Positions 8,286 to 16,224 of a stretch of 64,000 bases of DNA are shown here, one piece after another; position 1 is the stretch's first letter; the number at the start of each line of letters is the position of its first letter. This DNA is from Halegenticoccus tardaugens (lineage in GTDB: Archaea > Halobacteriota > Halobacteria > Halobacteriales > Haloferacaceae). The stretch covers positions 124,001-188,000 of the forward strand of contig NZ_SDIC01000009.1 of NCBI RefSeq assembly GCF_004116405.1. Direction: 5' to 3'. Position numbers and translations under genes: made by a program. The notes under the pieces are model-generated. The model saw only the letters and a program-made list of their open reading frames with translations. It did not search any database and had not been told where the DNA came from.

Positions 8286-8732
8286 CTACGAACCGTCCGA
8301 CGACCGCTGCACCGTGAGTACCGGCGCGTCCGCGCGCTGGATGATCCGTTCCGTCACGCTGCCGAGGAGGACGCGGTGGACGCCGGTCAAACCGCGACCG
8401 CCCATGACGATGAGGTCGACGTCGTTGTCGGACGCGTAGTCGAGTATCGCCCGGTGCGGCGTCCCGCGGAGGACGGCGGTAGCGACGCGCACGTCCGCCC
8501 GATCCGCCTTCTCGGCGATCCGCTCCGTCGCTTTCTCGCCCTCGGCATCGAGGCGTTCGACGAACTCCTTCGGGAGGCCGCCCGCGTCGAAGAGCCCCGC
8601 CTCGGCCGTGAGGTCGACGACGTTCACCGCGTGGACCGTCGCGCCGTACCGCGCGGCGATGGAGACGGCGTGGTCCGCGGCGGCCTCCGCGTGTTCGCTT
8701 CCGTCGGTCGGAACGAGGATAGCGTCGTACAT
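8286..8732 (-). CDS. Universal stress protein (UspA family)
   Basis: 148 residues, starting MYDAILVPTDGSEHAEAAAD. The ATP-binding motif is present as GGRGLTGVHRVLLGSVTERI (about 115-134), in the G-x2-G-x9-G-S-x-T/S arrangement. Paralogous to the protein at 5228-5656. It is a single gene flanked by the zinc-ribbon gene downstream and a divergent hypothetical gene. Confidence 0.9.
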   Translation of the reverse strand: MYDAILVPTDGSEHAEAAADHAVSIAARYGATVHAVNVVDLTAEAGLFDAGGLPKEFVERLDAEGEKATERIAEKADRADVRVATAVLRGTPHRAILDYASDNDVDLIVMGGRGLTGVHRVLLGSVTERIIQRADAPVLTVQRSSDGS

Positions 8733-8965
8733 ACCGGATCCGTCGTTCGTTGGACGTCGACGAACTTAACCGGCGGCGTCGATCTCGGCGGGATCTGTAC
8801 GACCCCCACACTTTATGAGGCGCGTTCGCCTACGGGGCGGTAGAATGTCGAACGACTGTTCGAACCCATTCGATCCGGAGGATACGGGAAGCCGTCGCGC
8901 GGCGGCTGGTCGAGAAATTCTCCGGGCGTGAGACGCGCGCCCCGAACGAGGGGACGGAAGTCGAG

Positions 8966-9421
8966 GTGTCGGAAGACGGTTCGCGACTGGTTTTGACCCT
9001 GAACGGAGACTCGCACGAGCTTTCTCGCCAGGCTGCGGCGTCGCTCCGCGACTCGCTCTGCGAGGCGCTCACCCGGCGCGAGGAGTTCTTCAGGACGGCG
9101 GGCGAACACCGGGACGACGGCAGCTACGTCGTCTCGCGGCGCGCCGCCGACTCGGCGGGCCATAGCAAGGTGTTTCGGAGCTTCCGCGAACTCGAACGGC
9201 TCTACGATCAACTGCCCGAGGAGTTCACCGCGGCGGAGGTCGGGCGGACCGGACTCACCGGCGGCCGTCGTCACGTGCTCCTCAGGCACTTCGCGGAACA
9301 CCCGCGGTTCGACTGCGAACTCGTGAAGCGCCAGCCGTTGACCGCTCGGAAGCGGGGCGTTGATGCCGAGGATCGAACGGCGGTCGATCCGCCGAAGGAG
9401 GAAGCGCTCCCCGCGGACTGA
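8966..9421 (+). CDS. Conserved haloarchaeal hypothetical protein
   Basis: 151 residues from a GTG start. No known domain is recognised. It has a small beta-strand N-terminus (SRLVLTLNGDSHEL), a helical middle (REEFFRTAGEHRDDGSY), and a conserved-looking GRTGLTGGRRHVLLRHFAEHPRFDC followed by a basic C-terminus. Frame analysis shows plausible protein sequence continuing upstream in the same frame (IREAVARRLVEKFSG, from about 8882) without an ATG. An ATG at 8845 opens a different frame that ends at about 8931. The gene may therefore start further upstream with a frameshift, or simply use the GTG. Confidence 0.6.
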   Translation: MSEDGSRLVLTLNGDSHELSRQAAASLRDSLCEALTRREEFFRTAGEHRDDGSYVVSRRAADSAGHSKVFRSFRELERLYDQLPEEFTAAEVGRTGLTGGRRHVLLRHFAEHPRFDCELVKRQPLTARKRGVDAEDRTAVDPPKEEALPAD

Positions 9422-9453
9422 ACGCTTTTGTCGGCGGCTTTCCAGGGTCGGCT

Positions 9454-10404
9454 ATGACGTTCTCCATCGTCGCGCGCGACCCGGGGACGGGCGCTGTCGG
9501 GGTCGCGGTCCAGTCGAAGTTCGTGAGCGTCGGCGCGGTCGTCCCGTTCGCGGCGTCCGACGCGGGCGCGATCGCCACCCAGAGCTTCGCGAACGTCGCG
9601 TACGGCCCCGACGGACTCGACCTGCTTCGGGACGGGCTCGCGGCCGCGGAAGTCGTCGAGCGTCTCACGGCGGTCGACGACGAAGCCGAGTCGCGGCAGG
9701 CGGGCGTGGTCGGACGGGACGGGTCGGTAGCGGCGTTTACGGGGACGGACTGCCTCGACGTCGCCGGCGACGTACAGGGTGACGGCTACGCGGTGCAGGG
9801 CAACGTCCTCGCGAACGAGGACGTGCTGCCGGCGATGGCCGAGGCGTTCGAGGCGACGGCGGGCGGCCTTCCCGAGCGCCTCATCAGCGCCCTGCGCGCC
9901 GGTAACGACGCCGGCGGCGACAGCCGGGGCGAACAGAGCGCGGCGCTGTACGTGGCGAAGGAAGGGGGCGGGTACGACGGGGGCAACGATCGCTGGATCG
10001 ACGTCCGCGTCGACGACCACGAGCGGCCGATCGACGAGTTGGAGCGCGTGTTCAAGCTGTACGACGTGACGCTTCTGCCGCGGGCGGAACCGGACGAACT
10101 CCGGACACTGGCGGGAGAAACCGCCGCGGCGGTGGCCGGAGCGCTCGCGGACGCCGGGTTCTACGGCGGCGATCCCGAGGGCGTGGCCGCCTTCGACGAC
10201 GACGAGCGAACGGCGCTCGCGACGTTTCGCGGGGTGAACAACTTCGAAAACCACTCGCTCGCGGCCATCGAGGACGCGCTCGCCCGCGGATGGGACGACG
10301 CGAACGTCGACGGTGCGACGAGCGACGACGGCACGACGCGCGGCGGCGCGAACCGCCTCGTCGACGCCGTCTGGCACGGGCTGTCGGGACGCCCGCGAAT
10401 TTGA
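9454..10404 (+). CDS. DUF1028 family protein (Ntn-hydrolase fold)
   Basis: 316 residues. The N-terminal 210 residues match DUF1028: MTFSIVARDPGTGAVGVAVQS, then VGAVVPFA, TQSFANVAYG, and the later QGDGYAVQGNVLA and GGDSRGEQSAALYVAKEGG. The C-terminal 90 residues form a small helical domain with an NNFE segment, like the putative binding domain often fused to DUF1028. The family has a proteasome-like Ntn fold and is annotated as a putative ATPase or hydrolase without a defined reaction. No signal peptide is present. Confidence 0.85.
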   Translation: MTFSIVARDPGTGAVGVAVQSKFVSVGAVVPFAASDAGAIATQSFANVAYGPDGLDLLRDGLAAAEVVERLTAVDDEAESRQAGVVGRDGSVAAFTGTDCLDVAGDVQGDGYAVQGNVLANEDVLPAMAEAFEATAGGLPERLISALRAGNDAGGDSRGEQSAALYVAKEGGGYDGGNDRWIDVRVDDHERPIDELERVFKLYDVTLLPRAEPDELRTLAGETAAAVAGALADAGFYGGDPEGVAAFDDDERTALATFRGVNNFENHSLAAIEDALARGWDDANVDGATSDDGTTRGGANRLVDAVWHGLSGRPRI

Positions 10405-10492
10405 GTCACGAGCCGCGCTCGCGACGTTCGACGTCAGCCGTCGCGTAGTCGAGGCCGCGAGATACATGCCTCGGGGTCGTCAACCGGGACGC

Positions 10493-10639
10493 ATGCGCGA
10501 CGAAGCGGAGATCCGCGAGCAGTACGAGTTCCTGAAAGCACAGCTCGAAGACGAGGACATGCGCCACGAGGGAATCAGACAGATGTTCACGTACTACAAA
10601 CGCGCCCTCGGCTGGGTCCTCGAAGAGGAGTACATTTAG
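10493..10639 (+). CDS. Small conserved haloarchaeal protein
   Basis: 48 residues, MRDEAEIREQYEFLKAQ then a helical stretch ending RALGWVLEEEYI. It is predicted almost entirely alpha-helical and strongly amphipathic. The same frame extends upstream to an ATG at 10466, but that adds only a basic nonapeptide (MPRGRQPGR) unlike the acidic body, so 10493 is preferred. The function is unknown; the size and charge suggest a binding partner or regulator. Confidence 0.6.
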   Translation: MRDEAEIREQYEFLKAQLEDEDMRHEGIRQMFTYYKRALGWVLEEEYI

Positions 10640-10676
10640 CGGGACCGCGTCGGTCGAACCGGACGCTCGTCGGTAC

Positions 10677-10683
10677 CTTTAAG
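10677..10683 (+). promoter_or_regulatory. TATA-box of candidate small RNA
   Basis: ctttaag, centred about 25 bases before the first base of the perfect stem at 10708, so predicted initiation coincides with the 5' end of the folded RNA. Confidence 0.5.
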
Positions 10684-10703
10684 TGTAAACATCCGATACG
10701 ACC

Positions 10704-10798
10704 ATGTGACGCTTCGCTTTGGAGGGCCGAAGCGTCAGCGGGGACCAATTCAGGGCGGCAAGCATCCACGCGATTTTCGCGTGGCTTGCTTTCCTTTT
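10704..10798 (+). ncRNA. Candidate structured small RNA with terminator hairpin
   Basis: Two well-formed stems lie about 25 bases downstream of a TATA element. Stem 1 is a perfect 9-bp helix (GACGCTTCG 10708-10716 with CGAAGCGTC 10728-10736) with an 11-base loop containing GGAGGG. After a 23-base linker, stem 2 pairs CCACGCGA (10766-10773) with TCGCGTGG (10777-10784) across a TTT loop and extends by AAGCA/TGCTT (10760-10764 with 10787-10791) around a small internal loop. It is followed by a T-rich run (ttccttttc), as at an intrinsic terminator. The only ATG at the predicted 5' end is followed immediately by TGA. I do not recognise a named RNA family; SRP RNA, RNase P RNA and tRNA motifs are absent. 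Confidence 0.55.
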
Positions 10799-11029
10799 CG
10801 GGTCGTTACGCGTCGAGCGACGCGAACGGGTGACGACCGAGCGCGCGAATCGATTTTCGACTGTGACCAAACAGGACGGACTCGTGCGTCCGCAACGTAT
10901 AGCCCGACTGATTCCACCACGAATCCCGCTACTCCGAGCCGAACTCGGGTCTACGGCCGCGCTTCGTCCGATTATCGGCGGAGCGACCGAGCCGTAACGA
11001 GCGGTTAGCGCCGTTCGTCACGTCCTATT

Positions 11030-11050
11030 GAAACGTTTAGCTGACGTTTC
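11030..11050. promoter_or_regulatory. Inverted repeat upstream of padR-like gene
   Basis: GAAACGT (11030-11036) and ACGTTTC (11044-11050) form a perfect 7-base inverted repeat with a 7-base spacer. It ends 8 bases before the TATA-like tatttatt (11058-11065) that precedes the PadR-family gene, so it is a candidate autoregulatory operator. Confidence 0.45.
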
Positions 11051-11101
11051 GGCCGTCATATTTATTTCAGATAGACAATAAGCTGTATCCGGACATTACC
11101 A

Positions 11102-11377
11102 ATGTACGACCTGACAGGATTTCAGCGGGATCTGCTGTACGTGATCGCCGGGCTCGAAGAGCCGCACGGACTCGCGATAAAGGAGGAACTCGAACAGTAC
11201 TACGAAAAGGAGATCCACCACGGCAGGCTGTACCCGAACCTCGACACGCTGGTGGACAAGGGACTCGTCGAGAAGGGCCAGCGCGACAGGCGGACGAACT
11301 ACTACACGCTGACCCGCCGCGGTCGCCGGGAGATCGAGGCGCGGAAGGACTGGGAATCGCGGTACGTCACGGCGTAG
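11102..11377 (+). CDS. PadR family transcriptional regulator
   Basis: 91 residues, a minimal PadR winged helix-turn-helix. It starts MYDLTGFQRDLLYVIAGLEE, with the classic PadR core HGLAIKEELEQYY, HHGRLYPNLDTLVDKGLVEKG and the wing RTNYYTLTRRGRREI. It lacks the long C-terminal dimerisation coiled coil of larger PadR proteins; a short helix (EARKDWESRY) remains. A TATA box and an inverted repeat precede it. Its target is unknown. The candidate small RNA and the AI-2E permease are its neighbours. Confidence 0.9.
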   Translation: MYDLTGFQRDLLYVIAGLEEPHGLAIKEELEQYYEKEIHHGRLYPNLDTLVDKGLVEKGQRDRRTNYYTLTRRGRREIEARKDWESRYVTA

Positions 11378-11413
11378 TTCGTCTCGCCGACTCGCCGAAC
11401 CGTTTTAGTGTCG

Positions 11414-12691
11414 TTACTCTCCTCCAGTTTCGGTGGCCTCGCCCGAGCGCTCCGGGCCGGCGCCGGGTTCCGACGCGGACCGCCCGTCGGTGGGTTTTGA
11501 CCCGGGGTCTCCGCCGGCGGGCTCCGCACCGTCCCCGGCGACCTGCTCGGCGTCGATCCCCTCCTTTGTCACCGCCGTCTCGACGAGTTTCGTCGGGTCG
11601 ACCTCGTACGGTCTGGTCGCGTCGCGTCCGAACAGGTAGGGAAGCACGATTCGCGCGAAGTGGACCGTGAGGACGAGGAGCATCGGCATCAGGAAGATGC
11701 CGTACCAGCCGAAGAGCAGCGGACCGAGGGTGTACGCCAGCATCACGCTCCCGACGTGCAGGCTCCGGCCGGAGACGTACGGGCGGAGGACGAGGTCGGG
11801 GATCGTATCGACGACGACGAACGAGACGGCGGCGAACGCGAGGACGAACCACAGCGTCTCGATCCCGGCGACGGCGGCCGCGCGCACGAGCATGAAGACG
11901 ACGACAGGCACGTACACGAGTTTCATCCCGACGACCGGGATGAGACTGGCGACGCCGGCGAGCAATCCGACGAGCGGCGCGGCGGGGATGGCGTTGCCCG
12001 TCGGTGCGAACACGTTCAGCGCGGAGTACGCGATGACGCCGATCGTTCCCGTGAGGACGGCGTTCAGGATGTTCCCGAAGAAGATGCTGTTGAAGTCGCG
12101 GTCGACGGCGCGAAAGTACGTCCGGACGACGCCCGCTTCGTCGGCGTAGTTCGAGATCCAGCGCGCCAGCTCGTCGTCGTCACGGAGGAGGTAGAACGCG
12201 AGGGCGATCATCACGAACAGGTGGATCGCGGCGATCCCCAGCACCGCGAGCGTTCCCGCGGCCGAGCTAAGCGAGTCCACGGCCGTCCCCAACGTCTCGA
12301 CGGAAACGAACCGGCTCAGATCCGACGTGAGGAGGGCCGCCGGATCGGCGATGCGGTCGAGGAGCGCCTCGTTGATTCCCGGTAGGAGCGTCGGATCGAG
12401 CGTCGTGGTGTCGGTGAGTCGATCGATCTCCGAGACGACGATCGCCAACGCGTAGACGACGAGGCCGAGCGCCGGAAGCGCCAGCGCGAAGATCGCGATC
12501 GCGGCAGCGAGGCTCGAAGAGCCGACGCGTCGCTCGATTCGGCGGTAGATCGGCCGCGTCGCGTAGTAGATGAAGACGCCGAAGACGACCGTTCCGACGA
12601 AGGAGTAGACGACGAAGCAGAGCGCGGCGAACAGGACGAGTCCGAACGCCCACCACGTCAGTCGGCCGCGATCCATCTCGGTGAGCGACAT
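11414..12691 (-). CDS. AI-2E family transporter (permease)
   Basis: 425 residues. The AI-2E/YdiK family has about eight membrane spans with a large loop. Here spans lie near residues 12-50 (two), 60-85, 150-180, 215-250, 255-290, 295-325 and 330-365, with the family's VGMKLVYVPVVVFML and LRPYVSGRSLHVGSVMLAYTLGPLLFGWYGIFLMP segment. The last 65 residues are an acidic, disordered, Gly/Pro-rich cytosolic tail. The family exports diverse small solutes or acts as Na+(Li+)/H+ antiporters, so the name does not define a substrate. A paralogue is at 46192-47379. It is divergent from the MgtC-like gene, 74 bases apart. Confidence 0.88.
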   Translation of the reverse strand: MSLTEMDRGRLTWWAFGLVLFAALCFVVYSFVGTVVFGVFIYYATRPIYRRIERRVGSSSLAAAIAIFALALPALGLVVYALAIVVSEIDRLTDTTTLDPTLLPGINEALLDRIADPAALLTSDLSRFVSVETLGTAVDSLSSAAGTLAVLGIAAIHLFVMIALAFYLLRDDDELARWISNYADEAGVVRTYFRAVDRDFNSIFFGNILNAVLTGTIGVIAYSALNVFAPTGNAIPAAPLVGLLAGVASLIPVVGMKLVYVPVVVFMLVRAAAVAGIETLWFVLAFAAVSFVVVDTIPDLVLRPYVSGRSLHVGSVMLAYTLGPLLFGWYGIFLMPMLLVLTVHFARIVLPYLFGRDATRPYEVDPTKLVETAVTKEGIDAEQVAGDGAEPAGGDPGSKPTDGRSASEPGAGPERSGEATETGGE

Positions 12692-12765
12692 ACCGTACCA
12701 CGGGACATCCGCGGCAAAAAGGCTGCCGCCGAGGTTAAACGACGGCGGCGCGTACTTCACGGTCG

Positions 12766-14061
12766 ATGTACGCCTCCGTCTTACAGTCCAGTTCGTTGGT
12801 CTCTGCGTTTCTCGCGGAGCCGATCGGTCGTCTCGTGCTGGCGGCCGCGCTCGGCCTGTTTCTCGGTCTAGAACGGGAGTGGTCGCAGAAGTCGGCGGGG
12901 ATCAGGACGTTCTCCCTGACGAGCCTCCTCGCCGCGGTATTCACCCTCGCGGCGCAGACCGAGTACGTCGGCGGCGCGCTGCTCGTCGTCGGCGGTGTCC
13001 TCGTCATCGTCCAGGGCGTCCTCCTCGCGGTACAGGGGCTCCGGAGCGGCGAGGAGGACGCCCTGTCCCTGACGACGTCCGTCTCGCTCCTCGTCGCGTA
13101 CGGCGTCGGCGTCCTCGTCGCGTCGGGCGCGATCCTCGCCGGGGTCACCGTCGCCGTCGTCTCGTCGCTGCTGCTCGTGTTGAAGCGCGAGTTGCACGGC
13201 TTCGCGGGCGGCCTCACCCGCGAAGAACTGCGCTCGACGACCGAGTTCGCCATCCTCGCGTTCGTCATCTACCCCGTTCTCCCGACCGAACGGCAGGTGC
13301 TCGGCTTCACGTTCGAACCGCGCGTGGCGTGGCTGATGGTCGTCACGGTCGCCGGGATCGGCATCGTGAACTACGCGCTCATCCGAACGTACGGCGGGCG
13401 GGGCGTCGCTGCCACCGGGTTTCTCGGCGGTCTCGCCTCCTCGACGGCCGTCGTCGGGACGATGCTCGATCACGTTCGGCAGCGCTCCGAAGCCGTCTCC
13501 TACGCCGTCGCCGCGGTCCTCCTCGCCGACGCGGCGATGGCGGTTCGCAACCTCGGGATCGCGCTCGCGTTCACGCTCTTCACCCCGGAGGCCGAACCGC
13601 TCTTCGAGGCGATCCTCCCCCTCGGTTCGCTCGTCGTCGGGTGTTTCGTCGTCGCGTGGTTCACGGCCGACTGGCGGGAGTACGTCGAGATCGAACTGGA
13701 AAGTCCCTTCTCGCTCCGGAACGCGCTTGCGTTCGGCGGCGTGTTCCTCCTCATCCTCGCGGGGAGCACCGTCGCGAAGGCGCAGTTCGGCACCGCCGGC
13801 CTGTACATCGGCGCGCTCATCTCCGGGCTGGTCTCCTCGGCGGGCGTGACGACCGCGACCGTTCTGCTCTACCGCGGCGGGTCCATCTCGACGGCCGCGG
13901 CCGTCAACACCGTCCTGCTCGCGACCGCGTCGAGCGTCGTCGTCAAGGCCGGGCTCGCCGCCGCCGGTCCCCCGGCGTTCGCCCGCCGCGTCGCGGCCTG
14001 GAGCGCCGCGCTCCTCGTCGGCGCGGGCGTCGTCACCGCGGCGACCGTAATTATTGCGTGA
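12766..14061 (+). CDS. MgtC/SapB-DUF4010 membrane protein
   Basis: 431 residues with about 11-12 hydrophobic spans. The N-terminal 140 residues show the MgtC/SapB signature (GLFLGLEREWSQKSAGIRTFSLTSL, residues 31-55 region), and the rest matches the DUF4010 membrane domain (GFLGGLASSTAVVGTM, GLYIGALISGLVSSAGVTTAT). Such fusions are widespread in archaea and bacteria. A role in ion homeostasis is assumed from MgtC, but transport has not been shown for this architecture. ATG start, single gene. Confidence 0.88.
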   Translation: MYASVLQSSSLVSAFLAEPIGRLVLAAALGLFLGLEREWSQKSAGIRTFSLTSLLAAVFTLAAQTEYVGGALLVVGGVLVIVQGVLLAVQGLRSGEEDALSLTTSVSLLVAYGVGVLVASGAILAGVTVAVVSSLLLVLKRELHGFAGGLTREELRSTTEFAILAFVIYPVLPTERQVLGFTFEPRVAWLMVVTVAGIGIVNYALIRTYGGRGVAATGFLGGLASSTAVVGTMLDHVRQRSEAVSYAVAAVLLADAAMAVRNLGIALAFTLFTPEAEPLFEAILPLGSLVVGCFVVAWFTADWREYVEIELESPFSLRNALAFGGVFLLILAGSTVAKAQFGTAGLYIGALISGLVSSAGVTTATVLLYRGGSISTAAAVNTVLLATASSVVVKAGLAAAGPPAFARRVAAWSAALLVGAGVVTAATVIIA

Positions 14062-14104
14062 ACGATAACGAACGTCTTAACAGGCGACCCTCCGAACGCG
14101 ATTC

Positions 14105-15448
14105 ATGGACCGAGACAGCGTCGAACCGCAGGTCGGGGAGCTGCCCGGAAAACGGGCCCGAGAGTGGGTGGAGTACCACCATCGGTCCGCCGCTCCGAGC
14201 ACCTACGTCTACGACTTCGTTCTGGATCGCTCCGCCCCCGCGGAGGGACCGTTCTGCACCGACGTCGACGGGAACGTGCTCATGGACTTCACGAGCCACG
14301 TCGCCGCCGCCCCGCTCGGGTACAACAACCCCAAGATCATGGACACCCTCGCGGAGTTCGACCTCGGCGACCCCCTGAAGATCGCCGGGCAGGACTTCTA
14401 CGTCAGCGACGGATCGGAGCCCGGTGAGGAGGCGTTCCCCGGTCCGGCGGGCTTGATGGACCGTCTGACGGAGGCCACGAGCCACTACGGGATGGACACC
14501 GTGTTCCTCTCGAACTCCGGCGCGGAGGCGGTCGAGAACGCGATCAAGATCTGTTACGACCACTCGGGCGGCGCGAAGTACGGCATCGCGTTCGAGGGCG
14601 CGTTCCACGGTCGGACGCTCGGCGCGCTCTCGCTCAACCGCTCGAAGGCGGTTCACCGGCGGGGGTTCCCGGAGATCGCCGGGATCGAGACCGTCCCCTT
14701 CTGCGACGACCGGTCGTGCACCGCCGGGACCTGCGACTGCGGCTTCTTCGACGGCGGCACCTCCCGCCTGCGCGAGAAGCTCCACCCGAAGCGGGGGAAC
14801 GTCGACCCCGAGGACGTGTCGTACCTCATCGTGGAGCCGATCCAGGGCGAGGGTGGCTACCGGATCCCGAGCGACTCGTTCGCGGCCGAGATCGCCGACG
14901 TCGTCGAGGAGTACGACATCACGCTCGTCGCCGACGAGATCCAGACCGGCGTCGGCCGCACGGGGAAGATGTGGGGGTCGGATCACTTCCCGATCGAGCC
15001 GGACGTGATCACGGCGGCGAAGGCGCTCCGGGTCGGCGCGACGATCTCGCGCGAGGAGATTTTCCCGTCGGAGACGGGGCGGCTCTCCTCGACGTGGGGC
15101 GCGGGCGACGTGATCGCCTCGCTGCAGGGGGCGCTGACGCTCGACGCCATCGAGGAGCACGACCTGCTGGACAACGCGGTCGTCCGCGGGGAGCAGTTCA
15201 AAGAGACGGTGCGCGACGCGGCCCCGGCGGGCGTCGTCGACGTGCGCGGCAAGGGGCTGCTGCTCGCGGTGGAGTTCGACACGAACGAGCGCCGCGACGA
15301 CGTACAGGACGCCGCGTTCGAGCGCGGGCTGCTCACGCTGGCGTGCGGCTACAAGGTGCTCCGGATCCTGCCGCCGCTGGACGTGACCGAACGGGAGATC
15401 TCGATCGGGTGCGAGCTGTTGGTGGACGCGATCGCGGACGTCGCCTGA
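14105..15448 (+). CDS. Class III PLP-dependent aminotransferase
   Basis: 447 residues. The class III fold is clear: FLSNSGAEAVENAIK (134-148), FEGAFHGRTLGALS (173-186), LIVEPIQGEGGY (241-252), VADEIQTGVGRTGK with PLP-contact Asp277 (275-288), and the Schiff-base Lys306 in VITAAKALRVG. The family includes GABA, ornithine and lysine omega-transaminases; the substrate cannot be settled from sequence. An insertion after residue 197 carries four closely spaced cysteines (Cys200, 205, 210, 212), unusual for the family and metal-site-like. The TATA-like gtcttaac is about 30 bases before the ATG, which fits a leaderless transcript. Confidence 0.88.
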   Translation: MDRDSVEPQVGELPGKRAREWVEYHHRSAAPSTYVYDFVLDRSAPAEGPFCTDVDGNVLMDFTSHVAAAPLGYNNPKIMDTLAEFDLGDPLKIAGQDFYVSDGSEPGEEAFPGPAGLMDRLTEATSHYGMDTVFLSNSGAEAVENAIKICYDHSGGAKYGIAFEGAFHGRTLGALSLNRSKAVHRRGFPEIAGIETVPFCDDRSCTAGTCDCGFFDGGTSRLREKLHPKRGNVDPEDVSYLIVEPIQGEGGYRIPSDSFAAEIADVVEEYDITLVADEIQTGVGRTGKMWGSDHFPIEPDVITAAKALRVGATISREEIFPSETGRLSSTWGAGDVIASLQGALTLDAIEEHDLLDNAVVRGEQFKETVRDAAPAGVVDVRGKGLLLAVEFDTNERRDDVQDAAFERGLLTLACGYKVLRILPPLDVTEREISIGCELLVDAIADVA

Positions 15449-15524
15449 CGAAGCGAGGTGGTGGTCGCATTCCCCTCCCTTTTCCGACGAACGCGGCGGA
15501 TTCCACCTGACCCAGGAGTTCAAG

Positions 15525-15773
15525 ATGACGTGGATCCAAACGGTGGATATGAACGTCGTTCGGGACGCCCAGCACAGCAACGGGGCACCGACCATCGAGG
15601 GTACGGGTATCCGAGTCAAGGAGATTGCCGAAGCGTACGAGCACAGTGGCTACAGCCCTGACGAGATTACGCAGCTGTATCCGGACCTCTCACTCGGCGA
15701 CGTCCACCGAGCGCTCGCCTACTACTACGATCATATCACGGACTTCCGCTCAGCTAACTCTGCGTCTGCATGA
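15525..15773 (+). CDS. DUF433 antitoxin-like protein
   Basis: 82 residues. The DUF433 core reads VRDAQHSNGAPTIEGTGIRVKEIAEAYEHSGYSPDEI, followed by YPDLSLGDVHRALAYYYDH. DUF433 proteins are helix-turn-helix antitoxins paired with PIN-like DUF5615 toxins. An aggag Shine-Dalgarno-like run 7 bases upstream of the ATG is unusual for this mostly leaderless genome. The stop overlaps the next start by four bases (ATGA), which indicates translational coupling. Confidence 0.88.
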   Translation: MTWIQTVDMNVVRDAQHSNGAPTIEGTGIRVKEIAEAYEHSGYSPDEITQLYPDLSLGDVHRALAYYYDHITDFRSANSASA

Positions 15774-16093
15774 GACCCATCTACTGCGACGAGAGTATCT
15801 GGATTCCAGTCGCTGACGGGTTGAAACGCCGTGGGTGGGCGGTTCACACCGCACGCGATGAAGGAACTCTGGGTGAGCCGGATCAAGAGCAGCTGGCGTA
15901 CGCCGTCGAGAACGATTGGATCTTGGTGACGTTTGACGACGACTTCTTATCGTTAGTCGAAGGAGAAGGGTTGGAGCACGCGGGGTTGGTATACGTTCGG
16001 CAGGCCGGCCGACGTATCGGCGACGTCGTGAAAGCGGTCGATGCGCATCTCGAGGGGCGTGATACAGACGATCGCGGTGTCCACTACGTATAA
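15770..16093 (+). CDS. DUF5615 PIN-like toxin
   Basis: 107 residues, Mut7-C/PIN-like. The acidic residues expected of the nuclease centre are visible: Asp near the N-terminus (IYCDESIW), Glu/Asp in GEPDQEQLAYAVENDW, and the central VTFDDDFLS. This is a VapC-like predicted RNase whose activity would be held in check by the DUF433 partner it overlaps. The composition is less GC-biased than the flanking genes (many AT-rich codons near 15930-15970), consistent with acquisition by transfer. Confidence 0.85.
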   Translation: MRPIYCDESIWIPVADGLKRRGWAVHTARDEGTLGEPDQEQLAYAVENDWILVTFDDDFLSLVEGEGLEHAGLVYVRQAGRRIGDVVKAVDAHLEGRDTDDRGVHYV

Positions 16094-16095
16094 AG

Positions 16096-16224
16096 ATGGC
16101 GGAAGAAACGTCTCTTTTCGACGTCGTCATCGCCGGTGTCGTCTCACTCGAAGAAACGTCGGAGACGCTCGCCCCGATGACCGAATTCGAGACGGTCGGA
16201 AGTCCGACGATCACCGAGTTTTGA
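16096..16224 (+). CDS. Possible small protein after toxin gene
   Basis: A 42-residue ORF that begins three bases after the toxin stop (MAEETSLFDVVIAGV start) and ends TITEF. It has acidic composition and the same strand and phase of expression as the toxin-antitoxin pair. I recognise no family. It could be a third component, a remnant of a larger gene, or chance. Confidence 0.3.
   Translation: MAEETSLFDVVIAGVVSLEETSETLAPMTEFETVGSPTITEF

Larger units (their letters stand above)
10640..11101. other. Stretch without protein genes (462 bases)
   Basis: This is the longest stretch without a protein-coding gene. It holds a TATA element (10677-10683), a compact two-hairpin small-RNA candidate (10704-10798), about 230 bases with no recognisable feature, a PadR-side inverted repeat (11030-11050) and the PadR TATA element (11058-11065). 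Open frames across it have atypical composition and run through the hairpins. Confidence 0.6.

Noticed and set aside
10706-11008. Possible protein-coding frame (GTG start) across the small-RNA region
   Set aside because: The frame runs straight through two perfect stems and the T-rich run, and its later part is low-complexity Ser/Arg/Thr sequence; RNA structure explains the region better.
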